A DNA stretch of 64,000 nt. Origin: an uncultured Gammaproteobacteria bacterium (GTDB lineage Bacteria; Pseudomonadota; Gammaproteobacteria; HK1). Where the stretch lies: assembly GCA_958295465.1 (NCBI GenBank), contig OY282353.1:1674001-1738000 (forward strand), given 5' to 3'. The notes under the pieces are model-generated. The model was not told where the DNA came from and searched no databases. It saw only the letters and a program-made list of their open reading frames with translations. Position numbers and translations under genes: made by a program. Positions 7,347-15,428 of this stretch are shown here, one piece after another (positions within the stretch are counted from its first letter, which is position 1; the number at the start of each line of letters is the position of its first letter).

Positions 7347-8420
7347 ATGGTCGCTATCGAACTCATCCGTGTCACCAAGACCTGGGGCAGCACCGTGGCT
7401 GTCCGGGACATCTCGTTCGAGGCGGACGAAGGCAGCTTCGTGGTCCTCCTGGGACCGTCCGGGTGCGGCAAGTCGACTACCTTGCGCATGATTGCAGGTC
7501 TCGACGACGTGACCAGCGGTCGGGTGCTCATCGGCGGCAAGGAGATGACCGGGGCGCCGTCTGCCGAGCGCCGCGTGTCCATGGTGTTCCAGTCCTACGC
7601 GTTGTTTCCCCACCTGAACGCACGCGAGAACATCCTGTTCGGCCTCAAGGCGCGCAAGGTTGCGAAGGCTGAACAGCGCGATCGTCTCGTTCGCGTCGCG
7701 GAGATGGTGGGCCTGGCGGATCTGCTCGACCGCAAGCCGGCTCAGCTTTCGGGAGGCCAGCGACAGCGGGTCGCGCTGGCGCGGGCGATCATCGCGGAAA
7801 ACCCCATCTGTTTGATGGACGAGCCGCTGTCCAACCTCGACGCCAAGCTGCGGCACGAGATGCGCGTCGAGATCCGCGCCCTTCAGCAACGCCTCGGCAT
7901 GACCACCGTCTACGTGACCCACGATCAAACCGAGGCCATGAGCATGGCGGACCAGGTGGTCCTGATGCGGGACGGCGCAATCGAGCAGCAGGGTCCGCCC
8001 GCCGCGCTCTACGACTTTCCGGAGACGGTCTTCGCGGCCGGCTTCATCGGCACGCCGCCGATGAACCTGCTGAAGGTCGAGGAAGTCGGGAGCGCGCTGG
8101 TCATCGCCGGAACGGACGGCCCCGCCGTCGCCGAGGCCGGGTACGGAAATCTGGTCATGGGCATCCGTCCGGAGAAGATCGCCATCGCCGACGGCCCCGG
8201 CATCGGGGGCCGGATCGAATCCTGCGACTACCTGGGCGCCGACACCATCGTCGGCGTGCGGGTGGGCTCGCAATCGATTCTGGTTCGCGCCCACGGTCGT
8301 CATTTGTTGCCGGCCGGCAGTTACGTTCATCTTCACTGGCAGACATACGAGGTGCACTTGTTCGACGACGAAACCGGTGCGCGAATGACGGGGGCGCGTT
8401 CCCTGCCCATCGCCGCCTGA
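7347..8420 (+). CDS. Ugp/Mal-type ABC transporter ATP-binding protein
   Basis: 357 residues, the normal length for UgpC/MalK ATPases. Walker A GPSGCGKST near residue 37, Q-loop VFQSYALFPH, signature LSGGQRQRVALARAI near 133, Walker B ICLMDEPLSNLDAKLR, switch histidine THDQ. A C-terminal regulatory OB/TOBE region begins around 235 with MGIRPEKI. First gene of the unit that runs through the binding protein, two permeases and a phosphatase. It may also energise UgpA/UgpE at the left edge (inference). Confidence 0.92.
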   Translation: MVAIELIRVTKTWGSTVAVRDISFEADEGSFVVLLGPSGCGKSTTLRMIAGLDDVTSGRVLIGGKEMTGAPSAERRVSMVFQSYALFPHLNARENILFGLKARKVAKAEQRDRLVRVAEMVGLADLLDRKPAQLSGGQRQRVALARAIIAENPICLMDEPLSNLDAKLRHEMRVEIRALQQRLGMTTVYVTHDQTEAMSMADQVVLMRDGAIEQQGPPAALYDFPETVFAAGFIGTPPMNLLKVEEVGSALVIAGTDGPAVAEAGYGNLVMGIRPEKIAIADGPGIGGRIESCDYLGADTIVGVRVGSQSILVRAHGRHLLPAGSYVHLHWQTYEVHLFDDETGARMTGARSLPIAA

Positions 8421-8457
8421 AGACATCGCAATAGACAGAGAGACAGGGAGACCACCA

Positions 8458-9744
8458 ATGCCTGGAAAACTGAAATCTGCCCGGACCGCGGTTCTGGCGC
8501 TGATCGCCGGCCTGCTGCTGGCACCGGCCGCGTGGGCGGTCGAGCTGACGATGTACTACCCCGTTGCGGTCGGCGGTCCGCTGACCAAGGTCGTGGATGG
8601 CCTGGTCGCCGACTTCATGAAGGAGAACCCGGACATCGAGGTCAAGGCAATCTACGCCGGCAACTACAACGACGCCCGCATCAAGGCGTTCGCAGCGCTG
8701 AAGAGCGGCAAGCCGGCCCAGTTGTCGGTCATGTTCTCGATCGACATCTACGAGCTCATCGAGCAGGACGCCATCGTCGCCTTCGACGACATCGTCGAGA
8801 CGGACGAGGAGCGGGCGTGGCTCGAGTCGTTCTACCCGTCGCTGATGGAGAACGGCATCACCCAGGGCAAGACCTGGGGGATCCCGTTCCAGCGCTCCAC
8901 CATCGTCATGTACTACAACAAGGACGCCTTCCGTGAGGCCGGACTCGACCCGGACAATCCGCCGGCGACCTGGGAGGAGCTGGTGGCGGCCGGGCGGAAG
9001 CTGGTCAGCAAGAGCGGGGATCAGGTCGAGCGATGGGGAGTGATGATTCCGTCGACCGGATATCCGTACTGGATGTTCGGCGCGCTGACCATGCAGAACG
9101 ATCAGGTCCTGATGAACGGCGACGGCAACGAGACGTACTTCGACGCGCCGGCCACCCGGGAGGCACTGCAGTTCTGGCGCGATCTCGGCGCCGTCCACGG
9201 TGTGATGCCCTCGGGGACGATCGAGTGGGGCACGCTCAGGAAGAACTTCCTGGAGGCCAGGACCGCCATCATGTGGCACTCGACCGGCAACCTGACCGCG
9301 GTGAAGAAGAACGCCCAATTCGACTTCGGCGTCGCCATGCTGCCGGCGAAGAAGCGCCGCGGCACGCCCACCGGCGGCGGCAACTTCTACATCTTCAAGC
9401 AGACCACGCCCGAGGAGCGCAAGGCGGCCATGAAGCTGATCCGCTTCCTGACCCAGCCGGAGCGGACCGCTGAGTGGAGCATCGAGACCGGCTACATCGG
9501 CACCCGTCCGGACGCCTACGAAACCCCGGCCCTGAAGCAGTACGTGGTCGACTTCCCCCCTGCCGCGGTGGCGCGGGACCAGCTCGAGTTCGCGACCGCG
9601 GAGCTGTCCACCTACCAGACCGGCCGCGTTCGCAAGCTTCTGGATGACTCGATCCAGGCCGTGCTGACGGATCAGAAGTCGGTGGAGGATGCGCTCGGCT
9701 CGGCGCAGGAGCAGGCCGACCGCCTGTTGAAGCGCTATCGCTGA
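8458..9744 (+). CDS. UgpB-like extracellular solute-binding protein
   Basis: 428 residues with a signal peptide (MPGKLKSARTAVLALIAGLL... ending AAWA). Family-1 extracellular solute-binding fold: GNYNDARIKAFAALKSGKPA near the N-terminus, VMYYNKDAFREAGLDPDNPP, FGVAMLPAKK, and a C-terminal SAQEQADRLLKRY like UgpB. It delivers the substrate in the periplasm to the permeases encoded next. Substrate is probably glycerol-3-phosphate, a glycerophosphodiester or a related polyol, judged from the family and the GlpR-type regulator; it is not provable here. Confidence 0.88.
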   Translation: MPGKLKSARTAVLALIAGLLLAPAAWAVELTMYYPVAVGGPLTKVVDGLVADFMKENPDIEVKAIYAGNYNDARIKAFAALKSGKPAQLSVMFSIDIYELIEQDAIVAFDDIVETDEERAWLESFYPSLMENGITQGKTWGIPFQRSTIVMYYNKDAFREAGLDPDNPPATWEELVAAGRKLVSKSGDQVERWGVMIPSTGYPYWMFGALTMQNDQVLMNGDGNETYFDAPATREALQFWRDLGAVHGVMPSGTIEWGTLRKNFLEARTAIMWHSTGNLTAVKKNAQFDFGVAMLPAKKRRGTPTGGGNFYIFKQTTPEERKAAMKLIRFLTQPERTAEWSIETGYIGTRPDAYETPALKQYVVDFPPAAVARDQLEFATAELSTYQTGRVRKLLDDSIQAVLTDQKSVEDALGSAQEQADRLLKRYR

Positions 9745-9760
9745 GCATCGGAGCCGGCCT

Positions 9761-9783
9761 CGGCGGGCGGCGATCGCCCGCCG
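9761..9783. other. Intercistronic hairpin after the binding-protein gene
   Basis: Perfect 9-bp stem CGGCGGGCG/CGCCCGCCG with a 5-base loop, 17 bp after the stop of the binding-protein gene and 30 bp before the permease start. Stems here commonly stabilise the highly expressed binding-protein part of such mRNAs or partly terminate transcription. Confidence 0.55.
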
Positions 9784-9812
9784 GGACCCGCCCGAGGCAA
9801 CGGCTCGTTCCC

Positions 9813-10700
9813 GTGCCTGACCGCACGAGGCTCGTCGGCAACGCGGCGTACGGCTGGCTGCTGCTGCTGCCGGCTGCGGTCCTGCTCGCCGCATTCACCC
9901 ACTATCCGGCGGTGGCGACGCTCGCCCAGAGCCTGTTCACGAGCGGGACGGCATTGCGGCCGGCCGAGTTCACGGGCCTCGACAACTACCGATTCATGCT
10001 CGAGGACGAGGTCTTCTGGCGGGTGCTGGAGAACAACGCCTGGTACGCAATCGGCACCATCCCCATCAGCATCGCACTGGCCATGCTGATGGCGGTCTGG
10101 GTCAACCGCCGCCTGCCGTTGCGGGCGTTCGTCCGCATGAGCTACTTCACGCCGACGGTCCTGCCGATGATCGCCGTCGCCAACATCTGGCTGTTCTTCT
10201 ACACCCCTGAAATCGGCCTCATCGATCAGATCGCCGCCGGATTCGGAATCGGCTCCCACAACTGGCTCGGAAACCCGGACACGGTGCTCGGCTGCATCAT
10301 CGTCCTGACCATCTGGAAGGAGGCGGGCTTCTTCATGATCTTCTATCTGGCGGCGCTGCAGTCCCTGCCGCCGGAGCTCGAGGAAGCGGCGCGGCTGGAG
10401 GGAGCCGGCCACTGGCACTTCTTCCGCCGGGTCACGTTTCCCCTGCTCATGCCGACCACGCTGTTCGTGCTGATCAACGCGGTGATCAACTCGTTCAAGC
10501 TGGTCGACCAACTGTTCATACTGACGAAGGGCGGCCCCGACAACGCGAGCGCCCTGCTGCTCTACTACATCTACGAGGTCGCCTTCAGCTTCTTCGACCA
10601 GGCATACGCATCGACGCTCACCGTCGTTCTGCTGGCGGTGCTGGCGATCATCGCCATCGGCCAGTTCGTCATTCTCGACAAGCGAATCCACTACCGATGA
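9813..10700 (+). CDS. Carbohydrate/polyol ABC transporter permease (UgpA/MalF type)
   Basis: 295 residues from a GTG start. Six hydrophobic segments, beginning AYGWLLLLPAAVLLAAF. EAA loop LEEAARLEGAGHWHFFRRV near residue 190. It is clearly diverged from the UgpA at 998-1879, so this is a separate transporter and not a duplication. Overlaps the next gene by 4 bp (ATGA), which implies translational coupling. Confidence 0.9.
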   Translation: MPDRTRLVGNAAYGWLLLLPAAVLLAAFTHYPAVATLAQSLFTSGTALRPAEFTGLDNYRFMLEDEVFWRVLENNAWYAIGTIPISIALAMLMAVWVNRRLPLRAFVRMSYFTPTVLPMIAVANIWLFFYTPEIGLIDQIAAGFGIGSHNWLGNPDTVLGCIIVLTIWKEAGFFMIFYLAALQSLPPELEEAARLEGAGHWHFFRRVTFPLLMPTTLFVLINAVINSFKLVDQLFILTKGGPDNASALLLYYIYEVAFSFFDQAYASTLTVVLLAVLAIIAIGQFVILDKRIHYR

Positions 10701-11521
10701 AGAGCGGCGGACCTCAAGCCCTGGTGCAGGGAATCGAGAACGCGGCGGCGCTGCTGCTCGCGGTCCTCTGGCTTGCGCCCCTGCTCTACGCCTTCTGGGC
10801 GGCGTTTCACCCGCCGGAATACGCGATCCGGTTCGACCTTCTGGCTCCACTGACCCTGGAGAACTTCGGCGAGGCCTGGGAGCAGGCGCCGTTCGCGCGC
10901 TACTTCCTCAACACCTTCATGCTGGTGACGTCGATACTTGCGGCCCAGTTCGTGCTCTGCACGCTTGCCGCCTATGCCTTCGCCCGGTTCGAGTTCCCGG
11001 GCCGGAACGTCGCCTTCGCGCTCGTCCTGATGCAGTTGATGATCATGCCGGAGGTGCTGATCGTCGAGAACTACCGCACCATGAGCCACCTCGGCCTGGT
11101 CGACACGATTCTCGGCATCGGGCTGCCGTACATGGCCAGCGCATTCGGTATCTTCCTGCTGCGCCAGACCTTCAAGACCGTGCCCAAGGAGCTCGACGAC
11201 GCGGCCCGCGTCGAAGGCTGCTCGCACCTGCAGGTGCTGTGGAAGGTCTACGTGCCGCTGGCGCGTCCGACGTACATCGCCTACGGCCTTGTGTCGATCA
11301 GCTACCACTGGAACAACTTCCTGTGGCCGCTGGTGATCACCAACTCGGTGACGACACGGCCCCTGACCGTCGGGCTGGCGATATTCGGAGCGCCCGAGTC
11401 GGGGGTCGACTGGTCCGTCATCTCGGCCGCGACACTGCTCGCGGTCGCGCCGCTGCTGATCGCGTTCCTGCTGTTCCAGCGTCAGTTCGTGCAGTCGTTC
11501 ATGTACGCGGGCATCAAGTGA
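10697..11521 (+). CDS. Carbohydrate/polyol ABC transporter permease (UgpE/MalG type)
   Basis: 274 residues, six membrane segments. EAA loop ELDDAARVEGCSHLQVLWKV near 170. MalG/UgpE-like ending with QRQFVQSFMYAGIK. Second permease of the transporter. Confidence 0.9.
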   Translation: MKSGGPQALVQGIENAAALLLAVLWLAPLLYAFWAAFHPPEYAIRFDLLAPLTLENFGEAWEQAPFARYFLNTFMLVTSILAAQFVLCTLAAYAFARFEFPGRNVAFALVLMQLMIMPEVLIVENYRTMSHLGLVDTILGIGLPYMASAFGIFLLRQTFKTVPKELDDAARVEGCSHLQVLWKVYVPLARPTYIAYGLVSISYHWNNFLWPLVITNSVTTRPLTVGLAIFGAPESGVDWSVISAATLLAVAPLLIAFLLFQRQFVQSFMYAGIK

Positions 11522-11618
11522 CGGCAATCGTCAGCTCCGGAACCTCCGGGCCGGCCGCGGCGTCGACCGGAACCATTGCCGAACACGGGCGCCGCCGGCG
11601 ACTCCGGAAGCTCCATCG

Positions 11619-12548
11619 GTGAGACCCGTATCCATCCCGGAGCCGGAATCGCTCGATGCCGAGTCCGTCCTCGACTGCTACGAGCTGGCGCGCCTTCCCG
11701 CCCCGATGCGCAAGGGGCGGGCGGAGCCGACCGCGAACCTCCTTGCCCTCATCGACCGCTACGATGCGTTCATCCTCGACGGCTACGGGGTGATCAACGT
11801 CGGGCCGGAGCCGATACCGGGAATCGGGGACACGATCCACGCCCTTCGTGCGGCCGGCCGGGAGGTGATGGTCCTCACCAACGGGGCGGGACGACCCTCA
11901 CGGCAAACCGCGCGCCGCTACCGGGAGTGGGGCCTCGACATCCCGGAGCGACTCGTCGTGTCGAGCCGCGACGCCCTCGAAGCGTCGCTTGCGGCGCAAC
12001 CTCGTCCGGGATTGTGGGGCGTGATGGCGCAGCCCGACTCCGAGCTCGACACCCTGCCGGTCGAGACCGCGCTTCTCGAAGACGACGACGCACTCTACCG
12101 GCGTGCCGCGGGATTCATATTCATCCGTTCCGAGGGATGGGGCACCGCCCGGCACCGCCTTCTCGCGGATGCGCTGCGCGAGTCCCCCCGGCCCGTGCTC
12201 GTCGCCAACCCCGACGTGAGCGCCCCCTATCCCGACCGGCGCCTGTCCGCCGAGCCGGGCTACTGGGCGCTGCGCATCGAAGCGGAGACCGGCGTGCGGT
12301 GCGAGCGGTTCGGCAAGCCCTTCGCCCCCGCTTTCGAGATCGCCCTCTCCCGGCTGGGCCGTGCGGCGACGAAGCGCGAGCGGGTGGCGATGGTGGGCGA
12401 CGGGTTGCATACGGACATCCTGGGAGGGCTGGCGGCCGGGCTGGGCACGATCCTGGTCACGGACCACGGATTGCTCAGGGGACTGGATTGGGAAGCCAGG
12501 GCCGCTCGCACCGGTATCGTTCCCGATCATGTGGTTCCCGAGGCTTGA
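11619..12548 (+). CDS. HAD superfamily IIA hydrolase (NagD/TIGR01459-like)
   Basis: 309 residues from a GTG; an ATG at 11706 could be used instead. Motif I reads FILDGYGVINVG: the nucleophile Asp is kept but the usual second Asp is Tyr, as in the DxWG-type members of this subfamily. Motif II VLTNGAG, motif III lysine in FGKPFAPAF, motif IV MVGDGLHTDILGG. Cap-type IIA. Last gene of the transporter unit (97 bp after the permease), so it probably dephosphorylates the imported phospho-compound or an intermediate (inference). Confidence 0.78.
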   Translation: MRPVSIPEPESLDAESVLDCYELARLPAPMRKGRAEPTANLLALIDRYDAFILDGYGVINVGPEPIPGIGDTIHALRAAGREVMVLTNGAGRPSRQTARRYREWGLDIPERLVVSSRDALEASLAAQPRPGLWGVMAQPDSELDTLPVETALLEDDDALYRRAAGFIFIRSEGWGTARHRLLADALRESPRPVLVANPDVSAPYPDRRLSAEPGYWALRIEAETGVRCERFGKPFAPAFEIALSRLGRAATKRERVAMVGDGLHTDILGGLAAGLGTILVTDHGLLRGLDWEARAARTGIVPDHVVPEA

Positions 12549-12675
12549 ACGGCGCGCAGACGCCTGCCTGCGGACAAGGTGGTCTTCGACCCGCGTGACG
12601 ATGGACGGGACATGCCGGCAGGCATGAGGAGCGGAACGCGAAGAAAGCGGCGCGCCCAGCCTTCGCATCGTCGTC

Positions 12676-12813
12676 TCACGACACCCGAACCGCCACCCGG
12701 TGCATCGTGTTGTCGAGGTATCTCTTGGGGTTCCAGTCGATGGCATGCGGCTGCGCCACGCCCTCGCTGTCGGTCGCGCGGGCCCAGACCTCGTAGTAGC
12801 CGGAAGCCTCCAT
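12676..12813 (-). pseudogene. C-terminal fragment of a sulfite-oxidase-family molybdoenzyme
   Basis: 46 codons: ASGYYEVWARATDSEGVAQP, then DWNPKRYLDNTMHRVAVRVS and a stop. This matches the end of the Mo-cofactor oxidoreductase dimerisation domain (pattern RA.D..G..Q....WNP.GY..N..H.V.V.V). Nothing upstream on this strand continues it, so the rest of the gene is gone. It lies just upstream of the tRNA gene. Confidence 0.7.
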
Positions 12814-12839
12814 TCACGGGGCTGTTCCGTTCCCGGGGC

Positions 12840-12870
12840 TTGAGCGCCCTGGTCCCACGCGCAATATACT
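12840..12870 (+). promoter_or_regulatory. Probable tRNA promoter
   Basis: TATACT at 12865-12870 is a near-consensus -10 element, 18 bp before the mature tRNA. A TTGAGC at 12840-12845 could serve as -35 with a long 19-bp spacer. Confidence 0.5.
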
Positions 12871-12888
12871 GCGCGGCCATCGGAGAGC

Positions 12889-12973
12889 GCGAAAGTGGCG
12901 GAACAGGCAGACGCGCTGGTTTTAGGTGCCAGTGGGGCAACCCGTGGGGGTTCGAATCCCCCCTTTCGCACCA
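12889..12973 (+). tRNA. tRNA-Leu (anticodon UAG)
   Basis: The acceptor stem GCGAAAG pairs with CTTTCGC at 12963-12969, followed by A and an encoded CCA. The anticodon stem CTGGT/GCCAG encloses the loop TTTAGGT with anticodon TAG. There is a class II variable arm, and the T-arm GGGGGTTCGAATCCCCC is perfect. Length 85 nt including CCA. Confidence 0.95.
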
Positions 12974-13089
12974 ATTCCGTTCGCGAGTGCGATCGTCGCG
13001 GGCGCGGGCCGTGAATCGGCGTGCGGGCTCGGCGCCGATCGGTACTCCGACTCATCAATTTCGTCTCGTCGACGCAAGGAACTCCCGCC

Positions 13090-13686
13090 TTGAACGACAT
13101 CCCCCACCTCGTCGTCGGTATCTCCGGAGCCTCGGGCGTGATCTACGGCATCCGGTTGCTGGAGCTGCTTCGCGGGCTGCCGGTCGAGACCCATCTCGTC
13201 ATGTCGAAGGCGGCGGAGATGACCATCGCGTACGAGACCGACCGAAAACCGGCCGAGGTCAAGCGGCTCGCGTCGGTCTGCCACCCGGTCGGCGACCTCG
13301 GCGCATCGATCAGCAGCGGCTCGTTCCGGACCCTGGGCATGATCGTCGCGCCGTGCTCGGTACGCACGATGTCGGAGATCGGCACCGGGGTGACCGCAAG
13401 CCTGCTCACCCGGGCCGCGGACGTGACGTTGAAGGAGCGGCGCCGGCTCGTCCTGCTGCTGCGCGAGACGCCCCTGCACACCGGGCACCTGCGCACCATG
13501 CTCGCGCTGTCCGAGGCGGGCGGAATCGTCATGCCGCCGGTTCCCGCCTTCTACGCGGGTCTGTCCAGCATCGACGAGATGATCGACCAGACGCTGGGTC
13601 GGGCACTCGATCTGGTCGGCATCGACGCGGGGATCGCCCGGCGCTGGGGCGAGGACGTCGGCGGCACGCCTGCCGGGCGGAAGTGA
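13090..13686 (+). CDS. ubiX: Flavin prenyltransferase UbiX
   Basis: 198 residues from a TTG at 13090, which has an AAGGA ribosome site 10 bases upstream; no ATG is available. Transfers dimethylallyl phosphate to FMN to make prenylated FMN, cofactor of UbiD-type decarboxylases. Motifs: VGISGASGVIYGIRLLELL at the N-terminus, IVAPCSVRTMSEI, LVLLLRETPLHTGHL, VMPPVPAFY. No ubiD lies beside it. It could serve ubiquinone synthesis or aromatic-acid decarboxylation linked to the neighbouring hydroxybenzoate genes. Confidence 0.93.
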   Translation: MNDIPHLVVGISGASGVIYGIRLLELLRGLPVETHLVMSKAAEMTIAYETDRKPAEVKRLASVCHPVGDLGASISSGSFRTLGMIVAPCSVRTMSEIGTGVTASLLTRAADVTLKERRRLVLLLRETPLHTGHLRTMLALSEAGGIVMPPVPAFYAGLSSIDEMIDQTLGRALDLVGIDAGIARRWGEDVGGTPAGRK

Positions 13687-13788
13687 TCGCGATGGGCGTG
13701 TCGCGCCGGCCGTCCGGGTCGGCCGGGCCGGTGGTCGAGCCACGGTACAGGCCACGATACCGGGGAGCCGGGAGCTGCCGCGGGCGGG

Positions 13789-14004
13789 TCAGGCGGCGTC
13801 GGGGTTCCAGTCCGTCGGAGGCCATCCCGAGTGCTGGACGTAGGTGACCCTGGACAGCCAGCCGGCGTTGATCGGCATCGAAATTCCGGTAATGGCGCGC
13901 GCCGCATCGGAGCACAGGAAATGGATCCCGTCGGCGACCTCGCCCGGCAGGATCATGCGCCCGAGCGCGCTTTGCCGCTCCATCGCGCCCTTGTCCCGAT
14001 AGCC
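13789..14004 (-). pseudogene. C-terminal remnant of a short-chain dehydrogenase
   Basis: 72 codons ending at 13789: ALGRMILPGEVADGIHFLCS, DAARAITGISMPINAGWL, then a tail. This is the last quarter of an SDR (pattern G.P.EVA....FL.SD.A..ITG..+.+.GG). No Rossmann N-terminus or YxxxK is present upstream, so the gene is broken. Confidence 0.65.
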
Positions 14005-14255
14005 GGCGGCGTGCCGTTCCGGCGGAGGCGTTGAGGGGAAGCTCCCGCCCGTTCGATGGAGCGGGCAGCACGTCGCGGTACGGGCGAGACCGAGGGAAGA
14101 ACGCGGGCTCACGCGACTTGTTCCGCGGCCAGCCGGCTTGCCGTGGGCGAAGGCATGGTATCGTTCGGGGCCCGATGCGGAAATCCGCCCACCGGTTCGC
14201 CGGGCGGCGACCGGAAACGGGGCCATGGCGCGGAGTGAGGCATCGGTATCGCGCG

Positions 14256-15428
14256 ATGCGAACCCAGGTAGGCATCATCGGCGGCGGCCCGGCGGGTCTG
14301 CTGCTCTCGCAAATCCTCCACCGCAACGGCGTCGAGAGCGTCGTCCTCGAACGCCGCAGCCGGGAATACGTGCTCGGCCGGATCCGCGCCGGGGTGCTCG
14401 AATGGGGCTCGGTCGAGGTGCTGAGGAACGCCGGCGTGGGCGAGCGGCTCGATCGGGAAGGACGGATCCACGACGGCAGCAGGATCGCCTGGGCGGGCCG
14501 GCGGCAGCTCTTCATCGACACCCGCAAGTACGCCGGCCGGCCCATGGTGGCGTACGGCCAGACGCAGATCACGGAAGACCTGTACGCGGCGCGCGACGCC
14601 ATGGGCGGCGGCGTCATCGACGAGGCGGAGGAAGTCACGCCTCACGGCGTGGACACCGGCGCGCCCTGGCTGACCTGGCGCAAGGACGATCGGGAGCACC
14701 GCGTCGATTGCGACTTCATCGCCGGCTGCGACGGCTTCCACGGCGTCAGCCGCCAAGTCATCCCGCCCACGGTGCTGAGCACCCGCGAGAAGGTCTATCC
14801 CTTCGGCTGGCTGGGCATCCTGTCGAGAACGCCGCCGCTCGACGACATCGTCTACGCGGCCCACGATCGCGGCTTCGCCCTCGCCTCGCAGCGCAGCCCG
14901 GCGCTCAGCCGCTACTACGTCCAGTGCAGCCTCGACGACCGCCTCGAAAGCTGGCCGGACGAGCGCTTCTGGGAAGAGCTCAAGGCGCGCTTCCCCGGGG
15001 AGATCGCGGAGAGGATCGTCACCGGCCCCTCCATCGAGAAGTCCATCGCCCCGCTCAGGAGCTTCGTCGCCGAGCCGATGCGCCACGAGCGGCTGTTCCT
15101 GGCCGGGGACGCCGCGCACATCGTCCCGCCGACCGGCGCCAAGGGGCTCAATCTCGCGATCTCGGACGTCCACTACCTGTCGCGCGCCCTGATCGAGTTC
15201 TATGCCACGGGCTCGGCCCGTTACCTCGACGAGTATTCCGACACGGCGCTTGGAAGGGTGTGGGGCGCGGCCCGGTTCTCCTGGTGGCTGACGATGCTGC
15301 TGCACCGCTTCCCCGGCCAGACGGCGTTCGACCGCCGCATGCAGGAGGCGGAGCTCGACTACATCGCATCGTCCGAGCACGCGCGGCGGGTCATGTGCGA
15401 GCAGTACGCGGGTCTGCCGTTCGAATAG
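14256..15428 (+). CDS. pobA: 4-hydroxybenzoate 3-monooxygenase (PobA)
   Basis: 390 residues (usual length about 394). Converts 4-hydroxybenzoate, NADPH and O2 to protocatechuate. FAD site IIGGGPAGLLLSQIL at residues 6-20; RIRAGVLEWG, the substrate/FAD loop of this family; ribityl-binding motif LFLAGDAAHIVPPTGAKGLN around residue 280. Its product feeds ligAB at 22.9 kb, which supports the assignment. The 3' end overlaps the convergent metallo-beta-lactamase gene by 38 bp. Confidence 0.93.
   Translation: MRTQVGIIGGGPAGLLLSQILHRNGVESVVLERRSREYVLGRIRAGVLEWGSVEVLRNAGVGERLDREGRIHDGSRIAWAGRRQLFIDTRKYAGRPMVAYGQTQITEDLYAARDAMGGGVIDEAEEVTPHGVDTGAPWLTWRKDDREHRVDCDFIAGCDGFHGVSRQVIPPTVLSTREKVYPFGWLGILSRTPPLDDIVYAAHDRGFALASQRSPALSRYYVQCSLDDRLESWPDERFWEELKARFPGEIAERIVTGPSIEKSIAPLRSFVAEPMRHERLFLAGDAAHIVPPTGAKGLNLAISDVHYLSRALIEFYATGSARYLDEYSDTALGRVWGAARFSWWLTMLLHRFPGQTAFDRRMQEAELDYIASSEHARRVMCEQYAGLPFE

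Noticed and set aside
8155-9894. Long minus-strand open frame of 579 codons opposite the UgpB-like gene
   Set aside because: It is the antisense shadow of a clear solute-binding protein, has biased Arg/Gly/Ala composition and no family features. The same applies to many long frames opposite genes in this high-GC DNA.
7347-11521. Naming the second ABC transporter ugpBAEC
   Set aside because: The permeases are clearly diverged from the true UgpA/UgpE at the left edge, so the substrate is not certain.
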